The notes under the pieces are model-generated. The model was not told where the DNA came from. It did no database searches and saw only the letters and a list, made by a program, of their open reading frames with translations. Shown piece after piece: positions 17,688 through 29,700 of a stretch of 64,000 bases of DNA. The stretch is from the NCBI GenBank assembly GCA_028284065.1, contig JANQSJ010000007.1, positions 124,001 through 188,000 on the forward strand. Direction: 5' to 3'. Made by a program: the position numbers and the translations under genes. Numbering within the stretch: position 1 is the stretch's first letter; every line of letters starts with the position of its first letter. Origin of the DNA: Parvularculaceae bacterium. GTDB lineage: Bacteria; Pseudomonadota; Alphaproteobacteria; Caulobacterales; Parvularculaceae.

Positions 17688-18398
17688 GTGACAGCTATGC
17701 CCGCAACAGAAACGGCCGACGCCAGACCGCCGCTTGACCTTCCGCCGGAGCAGTATGCGGCGCTCGCCGACCTGCCGTTCATGAAGGCGGACGTTCCGGG
17801 CCTCAAGCGCATCCCTCACAACAACATGCAGATCTTTGTCTGGGATGGTTTTCTGCCGGCGCATTTGTGCGACCACGTCATCAGGACGTCACTGCCCTTC
17901 CTGAAGCCGTCGACGGTGCTCGGCGGCCGTGAGGACGCCAGCATCCGCACAAGCTCTACCTGCAATCTCGGCCATATCCGCGACCCGTTCATCGACCAGC
18001 TTGACGGGCTTATCGCCGGCGCGCTTGGCCTGCCGGAAAGCTATGGCGAAATTATTCAGGTGCAGCGCTATGAAGCGGGGCAGCAGTACAAGCCGCACCT
18101 CGACACATTTAATCCGCACCCAGAGTCGGCGAGCTATAAGAAATACATCGCGGGCCGGGGCCAGCGCACATGGACCTTCATGGTCTATCTCAATGATGTC
18201 GAACGCGGCGGCCACACCGACTTTGAACGCATCAAGCAGCGCTTCCGCCCAAAGGCGGGCCGCGCCGTCATCTGGAACAATCTGACGCCCGACGGCTACC
18301 CGAACCCCTTCACCCTGCACCAGGGCATGCCGGTGAAAGCCGGCGCCAAGACGATCATCACGAAGTGGTTTAGGGATCGGCCGGCGACGAGGGATTAG
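17688..18398 (+). CDS. 2-oxoglutarate/Fe(II)-dependent oxygenase (prolyl 4-hydroxylase-like)
   Basis: 236 residues from GTG 17688, which follows AAGGAAGG at nine bases. A later ATG at 17697 has no site. The iron triad is His137 and Asp139 (YKPHLDTF) with His211 (FTLHQGMPV), and KTIITKWF supplies the basic residue that binds 2-oxoglutarate. CxxH/ARTS-type positions and YEAGQQYKPHLD resemble bacterial prolyl-4-hydroxylase alpha-like enzymes. The substrate, protein or small molecule, is unknown. The gene stands alone, convergent with rpoD. Confidence 0.85.
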   Translation: MTAMPATETADARPPLDLPPEQYAALADLPFMKADVPGLKRIPHNNMQIFVWDGFLPAHLCDHVIRTSLPFLKPSTVLGGREDASIRTSSTCNLGHIRDPFIDQLDGLIAGALGLPESYGEIIQVQRYEAGQQYKPHLDTFNPHPESASYKKYIAGRGQRTWTFMVYLNDVERGGHTDFERIKQRFRPKAGRAVIWNNLTPDGYPNPFTLHQGMPVKAGAKTIITKWFRDRPATRD

Positions 18399-18452
18399 AA
18401 CCGTAACAAAACGGCTCCCCGCTTACGTGGCTGTTACACCTAACCGCAGACG

Positions 18453-20429
<1,977 letters not shown>

Positions 20430-20442
20430 TCTTGTTTCCTTT

Positions 20443-20508
20443 TCAGCCGCGTGTTCGCCGCGTGTCTGTCATTCGCCGCGTGTCTGTCATTCGCCGCGTG
20501 TCTGTCAT
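20443..20508 (-). CDS. Repetitive leader ORF upstream of rpoD (three MTDTRR units)
   Basis: On the minus strand an 18-base unit occurs three times in tandem, keeps frame, and each copy begins with ATG, encoding MTDTRR three times and then TRG before a TGA at 20445-20443. The stop is followed at once by AAGGA (20441-20437), the rpoD ribosome-binding site, and rpoD starts at 20429. The arrangement suggests a translated leader or a ladder of alternative starts that reinitiates at rpoD. A strong ribosome-binding site is missing before the first ATG, so translation is an inference. Confidence 0.4.
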   Translation of the reverse strand: MTDTRRMTDTRRMTDTRRTRG

Positions 20509-20514
20509 TCGCCG
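20461..20514. repeat. 18-bp tandem repeat, three exact copies
   Basis: The unit CGTGTCTGTCATTCGCCG is repeated exactly at 20461-20478, 20479-20496 and 20497-20514, with a partial copy to the left. It lies in the dnaG-rpoD spacer. Perfect copies in tandem point to recent expansion by slippage, so copy number may differ between strains. Confidence 0.95.
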
Positions 20515-20614
20515 CGGATCAGGCGAGCCGCCGCCTCCGGACGCCCTCGTCGTCGCGACAGTCCGCTACCGTCGATTGCAAGCCGATCACCCAAGACGCG
20601 CCATCCGAAAGGCT

Positions 20615-22600
20615 CTAGTCGAAACGCGCCCGCGCGCGGTCAAGCCGGGATTTAAGGTCCTCGGAACTTGCGCCGCCCTCGTCGCCCTCATCGGCCGCGT
20701 TTCGCCGGGAAATGGCGAAATCCGACCGTGCGCGCGCTGCGGCGCGCCATGATTCATCGCCTTCGGAAAACACGCTCGAAGCGGATTCGATCAACTCCCG
20801 TTCGACTTGCGTGGCGAGCGCATATCGCCGCCATGTCGCCAGCCAGCCCGCCTCCACTTCGCTAGGTCCCGCATCGGGACGAAGGAACGCCTGGCGCTGC
20901 AGCCAATGGTCGTTCAAAAGCGCGTCAAGTGTGTCCGCCGCTGGCGATCTCTCCACATGTCTACGCAAACCCTCACTGTCAAGATCGGGATCGGCGACAA
21001 CAGCGTCGACAATCTCGCCGATAAGACTATCAAGCTCCGCGTCCTGCAAAGCGAGCGAGAGGAATATCTCCTCGTGGGCGCGCACAAGCTCCGGCCTGCG
21101 GACCGCGCATAGCGCAAGCGTCGCCTCGCAAGACCGCCCGCCGCCGGGTCTGGCGCGAAGGGCTTCCGCGCTCGGACGCGAGTCCTGAAGCCGGGCGTCG
21201 TGCTCGGAGCGGTAACGGCCGCGCCATCGGCCGCCGCCGCTCCCGCGGGCCTTGTCCGCTGGTCGCCCGGCGACCTGCGCGGACGGCGCGGTTTCGGATG
21301 CGGAACGGGCGGACTTGAGGCCGTCGAGCCGCGAGGCGATCTCCTGGCCATAGGCCGCGCGCACGTCCGCATCGCCGATGGAGCGGACAAGCTCCCGCAG
21401 CCGTTTACGGAAGGCTGCGCCGCGCTCGGGCGTGTCGAGCGCGCCGGCGTCCCTCTCCCGCCGCCACAGCACTTCGACCAGCGGGACCGCCTCGTCGAGC
21501 GCCTTCTTCAGGCCGCCCGCGCCAGATTCCCTAACGAGATCGTCAGGGTCCTTGCCGTCGGGCAGAAAGACGAAACGAAGCGAGCGGCCTGGACCGAGCA
21601 TCGGCAACGCCCGATCGAGCGCCCGGTGCGCCGCCTTCAGGCCCGCCGCATCGCCATCAAGGCAGACAATCGGCTCGTCGTCGGCTCGCCAAAGCAGTCT
21701 GAGCTGCTCCTCGGTGAGCGCCGTTCCAAGGGGCGCGACCGCGCCTTTAAAGCCCGCGCCCCAGAGGGCGATCGCGTCCATATAGCCTTCGCAGACGATG
21801 AGGCGGGCTTGTTCGCCCTCGCCCGCCGCGCTCGCCGAGGCGCTCGCGCTGCGCGCCGCGTCATAATTGTAGAGAACTTCGCCCTTCCGGAAGATCGGCG
21901 TCTCCGGCGAGTTGAGGTATTTCGCCCGCGCATTGGGGTCGAGCGCCCTGCCCCCGAACGCGATGACGTCCCGTCCGCGCCGGATCGGGAACATCACCCG
22001 GCCGCGGAAGCGGTCGAACGTCGCGCCGCCATCCTCCGGCTTGATGATGAGTCCCGCCTCAATAAGCGACGCCTCGGAAAACCCATCCTTCAGGAGATGA
22101 TCGCGAAGCGAGGTCCGGCCGGACGGCGCGTAGCCTATCTCAAACGCCTCGATCGCCCCCTCCGAGACGTCGCGCCGCGCGAGATAGGCGTACGCTTCGC
22201 GCCCTTCGCGCGCCCGCAAGGCCTTAGCGAAGAACGCCGCCGCCGCGCCGCAGGCGTCCGCAAGGCCGCGGCGCACTTTCGCGCGTTCGGCGGCCTTCGG
22301 ATCGTCCTTGGGGATTTCCATGCCAGCGTCTTCGGCGAGGCGCGTCACCGCCTCGACGAAAGAGAGCCCTTGCGTTTCCTGAAGGAACTTGATCGCGTCG
22401 CCGTGACTGTCGGTGGAAAAGCAGTGATAGGACCGCCGCTCGTCGCTCACGGTGAAGGATGGCGTCTTCTCCGTCTTGAACGGCGACAGGCCCCACCAGG
22501 TGGAGCCGCGCTTTTGCAGCTTCACATGCCGGCCGACGACATCCGAGACGCGCACCCGCGATTTCAGCTCGTCGAGGAACTCAGGCGTGAATTTCGGCAT
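20615..22600 (-). CDS. dnaG: DNA primase, zinc-ligand-depleted form
   Basis: 661 residues. The order is an N-terminal zinc-binding-like domain (1-100), the TOPRIM catalytic core (LIVCEGYMDAIALWGAGFKGAVAPLGTAL, and CLDGDAAGLKAAHRAL with the DxD-type metal site), and a C-terminal helicase-binding region (after about residue 470). It lays RNA primers at the fork with DnaB. Compared with E. coli, the CHC2 ligands are changed: Ser39 for Cys40, Lys42 for His43, Thr63 for Cys64, with only Cys60 left, so zinc is unlikely to bind. This loss is, to my knowledge, typical of several alphaproteobacterial primases. A long Gly/Arg-rich linker follows the core. Position between yqeY and rpoD is canonical. 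Confidence 0.96.
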   Translation of the reverse strand: MPKFTPEFLDELKSRVRVSDVVGRHVKLQKRGSTWWGLSPFKTEKTPSFTVSDERRSYHCFSTDSHGDAIKFLQETQGLSFVEAVTRLAEDAGMEIPKDDPKAAERAKVRRGLADACGAAAAFFAKALRAREGREAYAYLARRDVSEGAIEAFEIGYAPSGRTSLRDHLLKDGFSEASLIEAGLIIKPEDGGATFDRFRGRVMFPIRRGRDVIAFGGRALDPNARAKYLNSPETPIFRKGEVLYNYDAARSASASASAAGEGEQARLIVCEGYMDAIALWGAGFKGAVAPLGTALTEEQLRLLWRADDEPIVCLDGDAAGLKAAHRALDRALPMLGPGRSLRFVFLPDGKDPDDLVRESGAGGLKKALDEAVPLVEVLWRRERDAGALDTPERGAAFRKRLRELVRSIGDADVRAAYGQEIASRLDGLKSARSASETAPSAQVAGRPADKARGSGGGRWRGRYRSEHDARLQDSRPSAEALRARPGGGRSCEATLALCAVRRPELVRAHEEIFLSLALQDAELDSLIGEIVDAVVADPDLDSEGLRRHVERSPAADTLDALLNDHWLQRQAFLRPDAGPSEVEAGWLATWRRYALATQVERELIESASSVFSEGDESWRAAARARSDFAISRRNAADEGDEGGASSEDLKSRLDRARARFD

Positions 22601-22730
22601 TCTCGAAACCTACTCGCCAGACCCGATTCGCGCGACGTCCAGTCTTCCAAGCCGCTTCCACCGATAAATCCGGCGCCCTGTGGAAAGGCCCGCCTTTCCA
22701 GGTGGAAAAACGGGCCACTTTTCCCGGAGA

Positions 22731-23189
22731 TTATCCAAGCTTCTCCTTCATCAGCGCGCCGGCCTTGCCGAAGTCCATTGATCCCTGGTGGCGCTCCTTA
22801 AGAAGCCCCATGCACTTGCCCATGTCTTTCAGCCCCGTGGCGCCGACCTCGTCGATGACCTCGGCGACCGCCTCGGCCGTCTCCTCCTCGGTCAGCTGCG
22901 TCGGCATGAAGTCGCGGATGACCGCGATCTCCGCGATCTCCTGCTCGGCGAGGTCCGGCCGACACCCCTTTTCATAAGCCGCGGCGCTGTCCTCGCGCTG
23001 CTTCACCATTTTCGTCAGAACGGCGAGCACCTCTTCGTCGGACACGCCGTCGGTGCGGCCTTCCGACCGCGCCGCGATATCGCGGTCTTTAATGGCCGCA
23101 TTGATGAGCCGCAGCGTCGACACCCGGGTCTTCTCGTCCCGGGCCTTCATCGCGGTTTTCAACGCGTCGTCGATCTGGTCACGCAGCAT
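22731..23189 (-). CDS. GatB/YqeY domain protein
   Basis: 152 residues, all helical. LKTAMKARDEKTRVSTLRLINAAIKDRDI and the C-terminal GATGLKDMGKCMGLLKER match the YqeY family, whose domain resembles the tRNA-binding tail of GatB, the Asp/Glu-tRNA amidotransferase subunit. Stand-alone YqeY proteins have no firmly known reaction. The start ATG at 23189 has the strong site GGAGGCGAG. It precedes dnaG and rpoD with a 130-base gap and is divergent from carA. Confidence 0.93.
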   Translation of the reverse strand: MLRDQIDDALKTAMKARDEKTRVSTLRLINAAIKDRDIAARSEGRTDGVSDEEVLAVLTKMVKQREDSAAAYEKGCRPDLAEQEIAEIAVIRDFMPTQLTEEETAEAVAEVIDEVGATGLKDMGKCMGLLKERHQGSMDFGKAGALMKEKLG

Positions 23190-23290
23190 CGTCTCGCCTC
23201 CAAATGAGTTGGCGCGCCCCAGCGGCTGTTTATTGGCCGGGGCGCGTTTGCCGGGTGTGGTTATCTTGACCGCCCGTCCGGGCGTAGATA

Positions 23291-23328
23291 CCGACGGCGA
23301 GACGGGCGAAACGCCGCCCGCCCGTCGG
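23291..23328 (+). promoter_or_regulatory. carA: Mutually exclusive hairpins in the carA leader
   Basis: GACGGGCG (23301-23308) pairs perfectly with CGCCCGTC (23319-23326). CCGACGG (23291-23297) can instead pair with CCGTCGG (23322-23328). The two stems share their 3' arm, 43 bases before the carA start. This is compatible with attenuation, but no T-run follows. Confidence 0.3.
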
Positions 23329-23371
23329 GAAACCCGGCCGATCCCTGTCCGCCGGAGCGTGGAGATAGATC

Positions 23372-24550
23372 ATGTTGCGCGTGAATCAAGCATCCGCCGT
23401 TCCGCCGACCGGGCTCGTCGCCTTCTCAGACGGGCTGGTGCTGGAGGGGGTCGGCCTCGGCGCCGCCACGGAAGCCGTCGGCGAGGTTTGTTTCAACACC
23501 GCGATGACGGGCTATCAGGAGATCCTTACCGACCCCTCTTACGCAGGGCAGATCGTCGCCTTCACCTTTCCCCATATCGGCAATGTGGGCGCCAATGACG
23601 AGGATGACGAGAACGCGACGCCTGAGCCGGCGCGCGGACCGCGCGGGGCGATCCTGCGCGCGCCGGCCACAAGCCCGTCGAACTACCGCGCCCGGCGGGA
23701 TCTTTCCGCATGGATGCGACGGCGCGGGATCGTGGGCGTCGCCGACATCGACACCCGCGCGCTGACGGCGCTTATCCGGCGCGACGGCATGCGCCACGCC
23801 GTCATCGCCCACCATCCCTCCGGCGCATTCGATCGCGAGGCGCTTATCGCCAAGGCCGCGGCGTGGGAGGGCATCGAAGGCAAGGACCTCACCGGCGAGG
23901 TGACGACGCGCGCGCTCTTCGCCCATGGCGAACGCGCCTGGGAGTGGGACCGCGGGCATCAGCCGGCCGCCACCCACCCCGACGCGCCGCACGTGGTCGT
24001 CATCGACTATGGGACAAAGAAAAACATCCTGCGGCTCCTCGTCTCCGTCGGCGCGAAAGTAAGCGTCGTCCCCGCCCGCGCCAGCGCGTCCGACATAACC
24101 GCGCTGAAGCCCGACGGCGTCGTCCTCTCGAACGGGCCGGGCGATCCGGCCGCCACCGCACGGCACGCGGCGCCGACAATCAGGGCCCTGATTGATGCGG
24201 GCGTCCCGATCTTCGGCGTCTGCCTTGGCCATCAATTGCTGGCGCTCGCCCTCGGCGCAAAGACCGTGAAAATGCGCCAGGGCCATCACGGCGCGAACCA
24301 TCCCGTCAAGCATCACGACTCAGGGCGGGTGGAGATCGTCTCCATGAATCACGGCTTCACAGTGGACGGCGACACCCTGCCGGATACGGTGGAGGCGACG
24401 TTCACGTCTCTCTTCGACGGCACCAATTCCGGCCTCCGCCTGAAGGACAAGCCGGTTTCATCGGTGCAGCATCACCCGGAAGCCTCGCCCGGCCCCCAGG
24501 ACAGCTTCGGCGTCTTCAAGGACTTTGTGGACGGGCTGAAGGCGGCGTGA
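23372..24550 (+). CDS. carA: Carbamoyl-phosphate synthase small (glutaminase) subunit
   Basis: 392 residues. The N-terminal CPS small-chain domain has [22 protein letters not shown]. The C-terminal class I glutamine amidotransferase has the nucleophile elbow [14 protein letters not shown] (Cys) and the catalytic His/Glu in [10 protein letters not shown]. It releases ammonia from glutamine and passes it through a tunnel to CarB to make carbamoyl phosphate for arginine and pyrimidines. carB lies about 2.2 kb downstream with two unrelated genes between, so the two subunits are not a tight operon. The site GGAG precedes ATG 23372. Confidence 0.97.
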   Translation: MLRVNQASAVPPTGLVAFSDGLVLEGVGLGAATEAVGEVCFNTAMTGYQEILTDPSYAGQIVAFTFPHIGNVGANDEDDENATPEPARGPRGAILRAPATSPSNYRARRDLSAWMRRRGIVGVADIDTRALTALIRRDGMRHAVIAHHPSGAFDREALIAKAAAWEGIEGKDLTGEVTTRALFAHGERAWEWDRGHQPAATHPDAPHVVVIDYGTKKNILRLLVSVGAKVSVVPARASASDITALKPDGVVLSNGPGDPAATARHAAPTIRALIDAGVPIFGVCLGHQLLALALGAKTVKMRQGHHGANHPVKHHDSGRVEIVSMNHGFTVDGDTLPDTVEATFTSLFDGTNSGLRLKDKPVSSVQHHPEASPGPQDSFGVFKDFVDGLKAA

Positions 24551-24605
24551 CAGCTCCCGGCCGCATGAGATTTGCGCAGCCCGCTCGATCGCCTATCTTA
24601 GCGCC

Positions 24606-25334
24606 ATGACGCAAGCGCAAATACCGCCCTTCCAGGTTCAGATCGTTCAGGTGACGCCGTTCCAGCAGAACTGCTCGATCATCCGCACGCCATCGGGCGC
24701 GGCGGCCGTCATCGATCCCGGCGGCGAACCGGACAAGATCATGCAGGCCGCAAAGGCGATGGACGCGCGGATCGAGAAGATCTGGCTCACCCATGGGCAC
24801 CTCGACCATGCGGGCGCCGCCGAAGAGATCAAGAGACGAACCGGCGCGCCCATTGAAGGTCCGCACAAAGAAGACGTCTTCTGGCTTGAGCAAATTCGCG
24901 AGAGCTGGAAGAGGTTCGGCATCGAGGATGGCGAGGACTGCGCGCCCGATCGGTTCCTGGACGAAGGCGACACGGTGGAAGTCGACGGGCTCAACTTCGA
25001 CGTCTTCTTCACGCCCGGACATACGCCCGGCCACGTCATCTTTCACAACAAGGAGACGCGCCTCGCCTTTGTGGGCGACGTCCTTTTCGCCGGCTCCATC
25101 GGCCGCACGGACTTTCCGCGCGGCGACCAAGAGACGCTCATTTCGTCAATCACGGAAAAGCTCTGGCCGCTGGGAGACGAGACGCAGTTCGTGCCAGGTC
25201 ACGGCCCCGCGTCCACCTTCGGCCGTGAGCGCCAGACGAACGCCTTCGTCGCCGATCGCCTGACAGGCTACAAGGGCGCCGCCCTCGCCAGCTCTGACCC
25301 GCTCGATCAGAAAACGACCAAGCGCTACCAGTAG
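24606..25334 (+). CDS. MBL-fold metallohydrolase (glyoxalase II / YcbL-like)
   Basis: 242 residues. The metal motif THGHLDH (His63, His65, Asp67, His68) is followed by the His of PGHTPGHVIFH, the Asp of FVGDVLFAGSIGRTDFP and the final His of VPGHGP. This is a complete two-metal site of the hydroxyacylglutathione hydrolase-like group. Such proteins cleave thioesters or related esters. The exact substrate is not evident. It starts 55 bases after carA and may be read through from it. Confidence 0.87.
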   Translation: MTQAQIPPFQVQIVQVTPFQQNCSIIRTPSGAAAVIDPGGEPDKIMQAAKAMDARIEKIWLTHGHLDHAGAAEEIKRRTGAPIEGPHKEDVFWLEQIRESWKRFGIEDGEDCAPDRFLDEGDTVEVDGLNFDVFFTPGHTPGHVIFHNKETRLAFVGDVLFAGSIGRTDFPRGDQETLISSITEKLWPLGDETQFVPGHGPASTFGRERQTNAFVADRLTGYKGAALASSDPLDQKTTKRYQ

Positions 25335-25365
25335 CCGTCGCGCTCCCGTCGCGCGCCGCCCCTGA

Positions 25366-26430
25366 TCAGCTTTCGTCCGCAGACGGCGGGCGGGCGCGGC
25401 CGATATAATTCGTGTCCGTTCCAAACCAGATCGTGTCCGTCGGGGCGTGATAGTGCATGTGGCGCACCGTCCCGCCGCCGGAGGGAACCTCGCCAGCGGC
25501 GAAGAACCGCTCCGTTTTCGGATCAAAACCCAGAAAGACGTTCGGCTCAGTCCCCGACGCAACCATGTAGATGCGTCCCCTGGCGTCCTGCGCCATGCCA
25601 TAGGGGCGGCTTTCGTCGCCCTCGGGCAAAGGCCATTCGGCGAACTCTTTCTCTTTCGGGCTATAGCGGCCGAGGATGCCGTAGGAATAGTCGACGTACC
25701 AGACGTTGCCGTCGGCATCGACTTCGATGCGCCGCGGGCGGGCGCCCTCGCGCGGCAGATCGATCTCCTTATGCCGCATCGACTTGGCGTCGACGCGGAC
25801 AAGCTTGTTGGTGCCGAAGAGCGCGACCCAGACGCCGCCGTCCGGCGCCATCTTGATGCCGTAGGGGCGCGCGCGCTCATCGTCGATATGGATTAGGTCC
25901 ACCTTCCGGCTTTCGAGGTGCATCCGACCGATCATGTTGGCGCCCTGCACGGAGAACCAGATGTTTTTCTCGTCTTCGTCAAACACCAGCGTGTGCGGAT
26001 CGCGCGCGTCCGGGTTCGGCATCGCGATCTCTTCGATTTCATCCGCTTCAGGATCATAGCGGCCGATCAGCGCCGTCCTGTTACCCGCGTACCAGACGAC
26101 GCCATCCGAGCCGACAATTAGGTTGTGGGGGCCGGAGCCGTCCTTCAGGACCTTTTTGAAGAATTCGCCCGTCTCCGGGTTGAAGCGCGCGAGGTAGCCA
26201 GAGCGTTGGCCGACGAACCAGACTTCGTCGGGCGCGACGGCGAAGGGATCGCGCGGGCGCGAGGCCTCGTACGGGACTTTCCATTCCTTTATGTCGATGG
26301 GCTTCAGGTCGTCCGCATCCGCGGGGGCCTCTGGCGTCGCGGCCGCAACGGGCGCAGTGGCGACTGAGGCTGTGGCGATTGCGACTGCGGCAGCCGCCAT
26401 GGCGGCTGCCGGGAAAACGGCGCGAGGCAT
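25366..26430 (-). CDS. Exported streptogramin/virginiamycin B lyase-like beta-propeller
   Basis: 354 residues with an Ala-rich signal peptide (residues 1-31) and about six to seven Vgb-type repeats such as GPHNLIVGSDGVVWYAGNRTALIGRYDPE and RDPHTLVFDEDEKNIWFSVQGANMIGR. This is the propeller of streptogramin lyases. True Vgb is cytoplasmic, while exported relatives like this are widespread and rarely tested, so antibiotic resistance should not be assumed. The ATG at 26430 has GGAGGGAG upstream. A perfect palindrome at 26493-26509 could be its operator. Confidence 0.78.
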   Translation of the reverse strand: MPRAVFPAAAMAAAAVAIATASVATAPVAAATPEAPADADDLKPIDIKEWKVPYEASRPRDPFAVAPDEVWFVGQRSGYLARFNPETGEFFKKVLKDGSGPHNLIVGSDGVVWYAGNRTALIGRYDPEADEIEEIAMPNPDARDPHTLVFDEDEKNIWFSVQGANMIGRMHLESRKVDLIHIDDERARPYGIKMAPDGGVWVALFGTNKLVRVDAKSMRHKEIDLPREGARPRRIEVDADGNVWYVDYSYGILGRYSPKEKEFAEWPLPEGDESRPYGMAQDARGRIYMVASGTEPNVFLGFDPKTERFFAAGEVPSGGGTVRHMHYHAPTDTIWFGTDTNYIGRARPPSADES

Positions 26431-26735
26431 AATGGCTACTCCCTCCAGTGTCCCGAACTTGAAATTCGTTTCACAATTTCCGCTTGCTCCCAGCGAATCC
26501 TAGATTCGCCTCGCTAGCGTGACGGCGCGGAACCTATCACGCCTGGGGCCGGCGCCAAGCTGCGCGGGGCGCCACATGACTGAATTGCAAAGTCGCCTCT
26601 TCCCTGCGACGCGATTCTCGCCTAACGACAGCCTTTAGCCGACAACCAAACGCTTGCGCGCAAGGCCGAAGCGGGACTCCCCGCGGCCGCCAATTGCGGG
26701 CGGCGCGCCGCGCCTTCCAGGGAGCCTCTCGCCCC
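26431..26735. other. Intergenic region between the Vgb-like gene and carB, with a palindrome
   Basis: The 305 bases between divergent genes contain the 17-base perfect palindrome GCGAATC-CTA-GATTCGC (26493-26509), placed 63-79 bases upstream of the Vgb-like start. Nothing else is identifiable, including no clear carB promoter. Confidence 0.4.
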
Positions 26736-29700
26736 ATGCCTAAACGCACAGACATCTCGTCCATTCTGATCATCGGCGCGGGGCCGATCATTATCGGGCA
26801 GGCGTGCGAGTTCGACTATTCCGGGGTGCAGGCGGTGAAGGCCCTGAAGGAAGAGGGCTACCGCGTCATTCTAGTGAATTCCAATCCGGCGACGATCATG
26901 ACCGACCCGGAGCTCGCCGACGCCACCTACATCGAACCCATCACGCCCGATTTCGTCGCCCAGGTCATTGAGCGCGAACGCCCGGACGCGCTTCTGCCCA
27001 CCATGGGCGGGCAGACCGCGCTCAATTGCGCGCTCGAACTCGACCGGCGCGGCGTCCTCAAGGAGTTCGGCGTCGACCTCATCGGCGCGCGCGCCGACGC
27101 CATCAACAAGGCCGAGGATCGCGATCTCTTCCGTGCGGCGATGGACAGGATAGGCCTGGAGAACCCGCGGGCGGTCATCGCCGCGTCGCCTGAAGTCAAG
27201 AACGACGCCGGCGACGTCGTCGGCTATGACCGCGCGACTGGCGTCGCCAACGCCATGAAGGCGCTCGACGAGATCGGCCTGCCGGCGATCATCCGTCCGG
27301 CCTTCACCCTTGGCGGCACGGGCGGCGGCGTCGCCTACAACCGCGAGGAGTTCGAACAGATCGTCCGTTCGGGGATAGACGCCTCGCCGGTTGGCCAGGT
27401 CCTGATCGACGAAAGCCTCCTCGGCTGGAAAGAGTTCGAAATGGAGGTCGTCCGCGACAAGGCGGACAACGCGATTATCGTCTGCTCGATCGAGAATATC
27501 GACCCGATGGGCGTCCATACGGGCGATTCGATCACCGTGGCGCCGGCGCTGACGCTGACCGACAAGGAATTCCAGATCATGCGCAACGCCTCCCTGGCGG
27601 TGTTGCGCGAAATCGGCGTCGAGACCGGCGGCTCGAACGTGCAGTTCGCGGTGAACCCCGCCGACGGCCGCCTCGTCGTTATTGAGATGAACCCGCGCGT
27701 CTCGCGGTCCTCGGCCCTCGCCTCCAAAGCGACCGGCTTCCCGATCGCCCGCGTCGCGGCGAAACTCGCGGTCGGCTATACGCTTGACGAGCTGACGAAC
27801 GACATCACCGGCGCAACGCCCGCCTCGTTCGAGCCGACGATCGACTATTGCGTCGTCAAGATTCCCCGCTTCACCTTTGAAAAGTTTCCTGGAGCCGAGC
27901 CGAACCTGACGACGGCCATGAAGTCCGTCGGCGAGGCGATGGCGATTGGACGCACCTTCCCTGAAGCCCTTCAGAAGGCGATGCGGTCGCTGGAGACAGG
28001 GCTCGTCGGCCTCGACCCCATCGATATTCCGGGCCTTGGCGAAGGCGACGACGCCAACGCAGTGCGCGCCGCGCTCGCCGCGCCGACGCCGGACCGCCTG
28101 CGCGTCGCGGGCGAGGCGTTGCGCCGGGGCGTCGCGATCGATCAGGCGCACGCCATCACGAAGTACGATCCCTGGTTTCTGGAGCAGATCGACGCCATCG
28201 TCGCCGCGGAAAACGACGTCGCCGCAAACGGCCTGCCGGACGACGCGGACGCGCTCAGGCGCCTTAAAGGCATGGGCTTCTCCGACGCGCGCCTCGCCGC
28301 GCTCGCCGGCGGGACGGAGGCGGAGGTCCGGGAGTTTCGGCGCGCGCGCGGCGTCCGGCCGGTCTACAAGCGCATCGATACCTGCGCGGCGGAGTTCGAA
28401 GCGAAGACGCCTTACATGTACTCCGCCTACGAACCGCCCTTCGGCGCCGCGTCAGAGAGCGAGGCCGGCGTCAGCGACCGCAAGAAAGCCATCATTCTCG
28501 GAGGCGGTCCGAACCGCATTGGCCAGGGCATCGAATTCGATTATTGCTGCTGCCACGCCGCCTTCGCCCTCGCCGACATCGGCGTTGAGTCGATCATGGT
28601 GAACTGCAATCCCGAAACAGTTTCTACGGACTACGACACGTCGGACAGGCTTTACTTTGATCCGCTGACGGCGGAGGACGTGCTTGAGATTGTCGAAGCG
28701 GAGCGCGAAAAAGGCGAACTTCTCGGCGTTATCGTGCAGTATGGCGGCCAGACGCCATTGAAGCTCGCCGCGACCCTCGACGCCGAAGGCGTCCCCATTC
28801 TCGGCACCAAGTTCGACGCTATTGATCTCGCCGAAGATCGCGAACGCTTCCAGAAGCTTGCTGAACGCCTGAAACTGCGACAGCCGCGCAACGCCACGGC
28901 CGACACCCGCGAAGCGGCCGTCGCCGCGGCGGCCAATGTGGGGTTTCCGCTTGTCACACGGCCATCATTCGTGCTTGGCGGCAGAGCGATGGAAATCGTC
29001 CGTGACGAGACGGGCCTGAAGCGATATCTCGATGACGCCGAAATTGAGATCCGGCCCGGCATGCCGCTTCTCCTCGATGAATATCTTCAGCAGGCGACGG
29101 AAGTCGACGTCGACGCGCTTTGCGACGGCGAGGACGTCTATGTCGCTGGCGTTCTGGAGCATATCGAAGAGGCGGGCGTGCATTCCGGAGACTCCGGCTG
29201 CGCGCTCCCGCCCTTCAGTCTGCCGCAGGCGGTGATTGACGAGCTCGTCCAGACGACGAAGCGCCTGGCGCTGGAGCTTGGCGTCATCGGGCTGATGAAC
29301 GTTCAGTATGCGATCAAGGGCGACGCTATTTATATTCTGGAGGCGAACCCGCGCGCCTCGCGCACCGCCCCGTTCGTCGCCAAGACAATAGGCGCGCCGA
29401 TCGCCGCCATCGGGGCGAAGCTGATGGCGGGAATGAAGCTGAAAGACTTCGACTTGCCGTCCATGCCGACGGACCATGTGGCGGTGAAAGAGGTGGTCTT
29501 TCCGTTCGCGCGGTTTCCCGGCGTTGACACGGTCCTGGGCCCGGAAATGCGCTCCACGGGTGAGGTCATGGGGCTCGACAAGAACTTTGACCGCGCGCGC
29601 GCGAAAAGCCTTATCGGCGCCGGCGCGCGGCTGCCGACGACGGGCCGCGTATTTGTCTCCCTGCGCGAGGCGGACAAGGCGTCGATGGTGGGGGCGGCGC

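Noticed and set aside
20461..20514. CRISPR-like array
   Set aside because: Units are contiguous 18-mers without spacers and no cas genes exist. It is a simple tandem repeat.
21200..22801. Open frame of 533 codons opposite dnaG
   Set aside because: Antisense shadow. The dnaG reading is unambiguous.
25366..26430. Vgb-like gene as an antibiotic resistance determinant
   Set aside because: It has an export signal and belongs to a broad propeller family. True streptogramin lyase is cytoplasmic, so resistance cannot be claimed.
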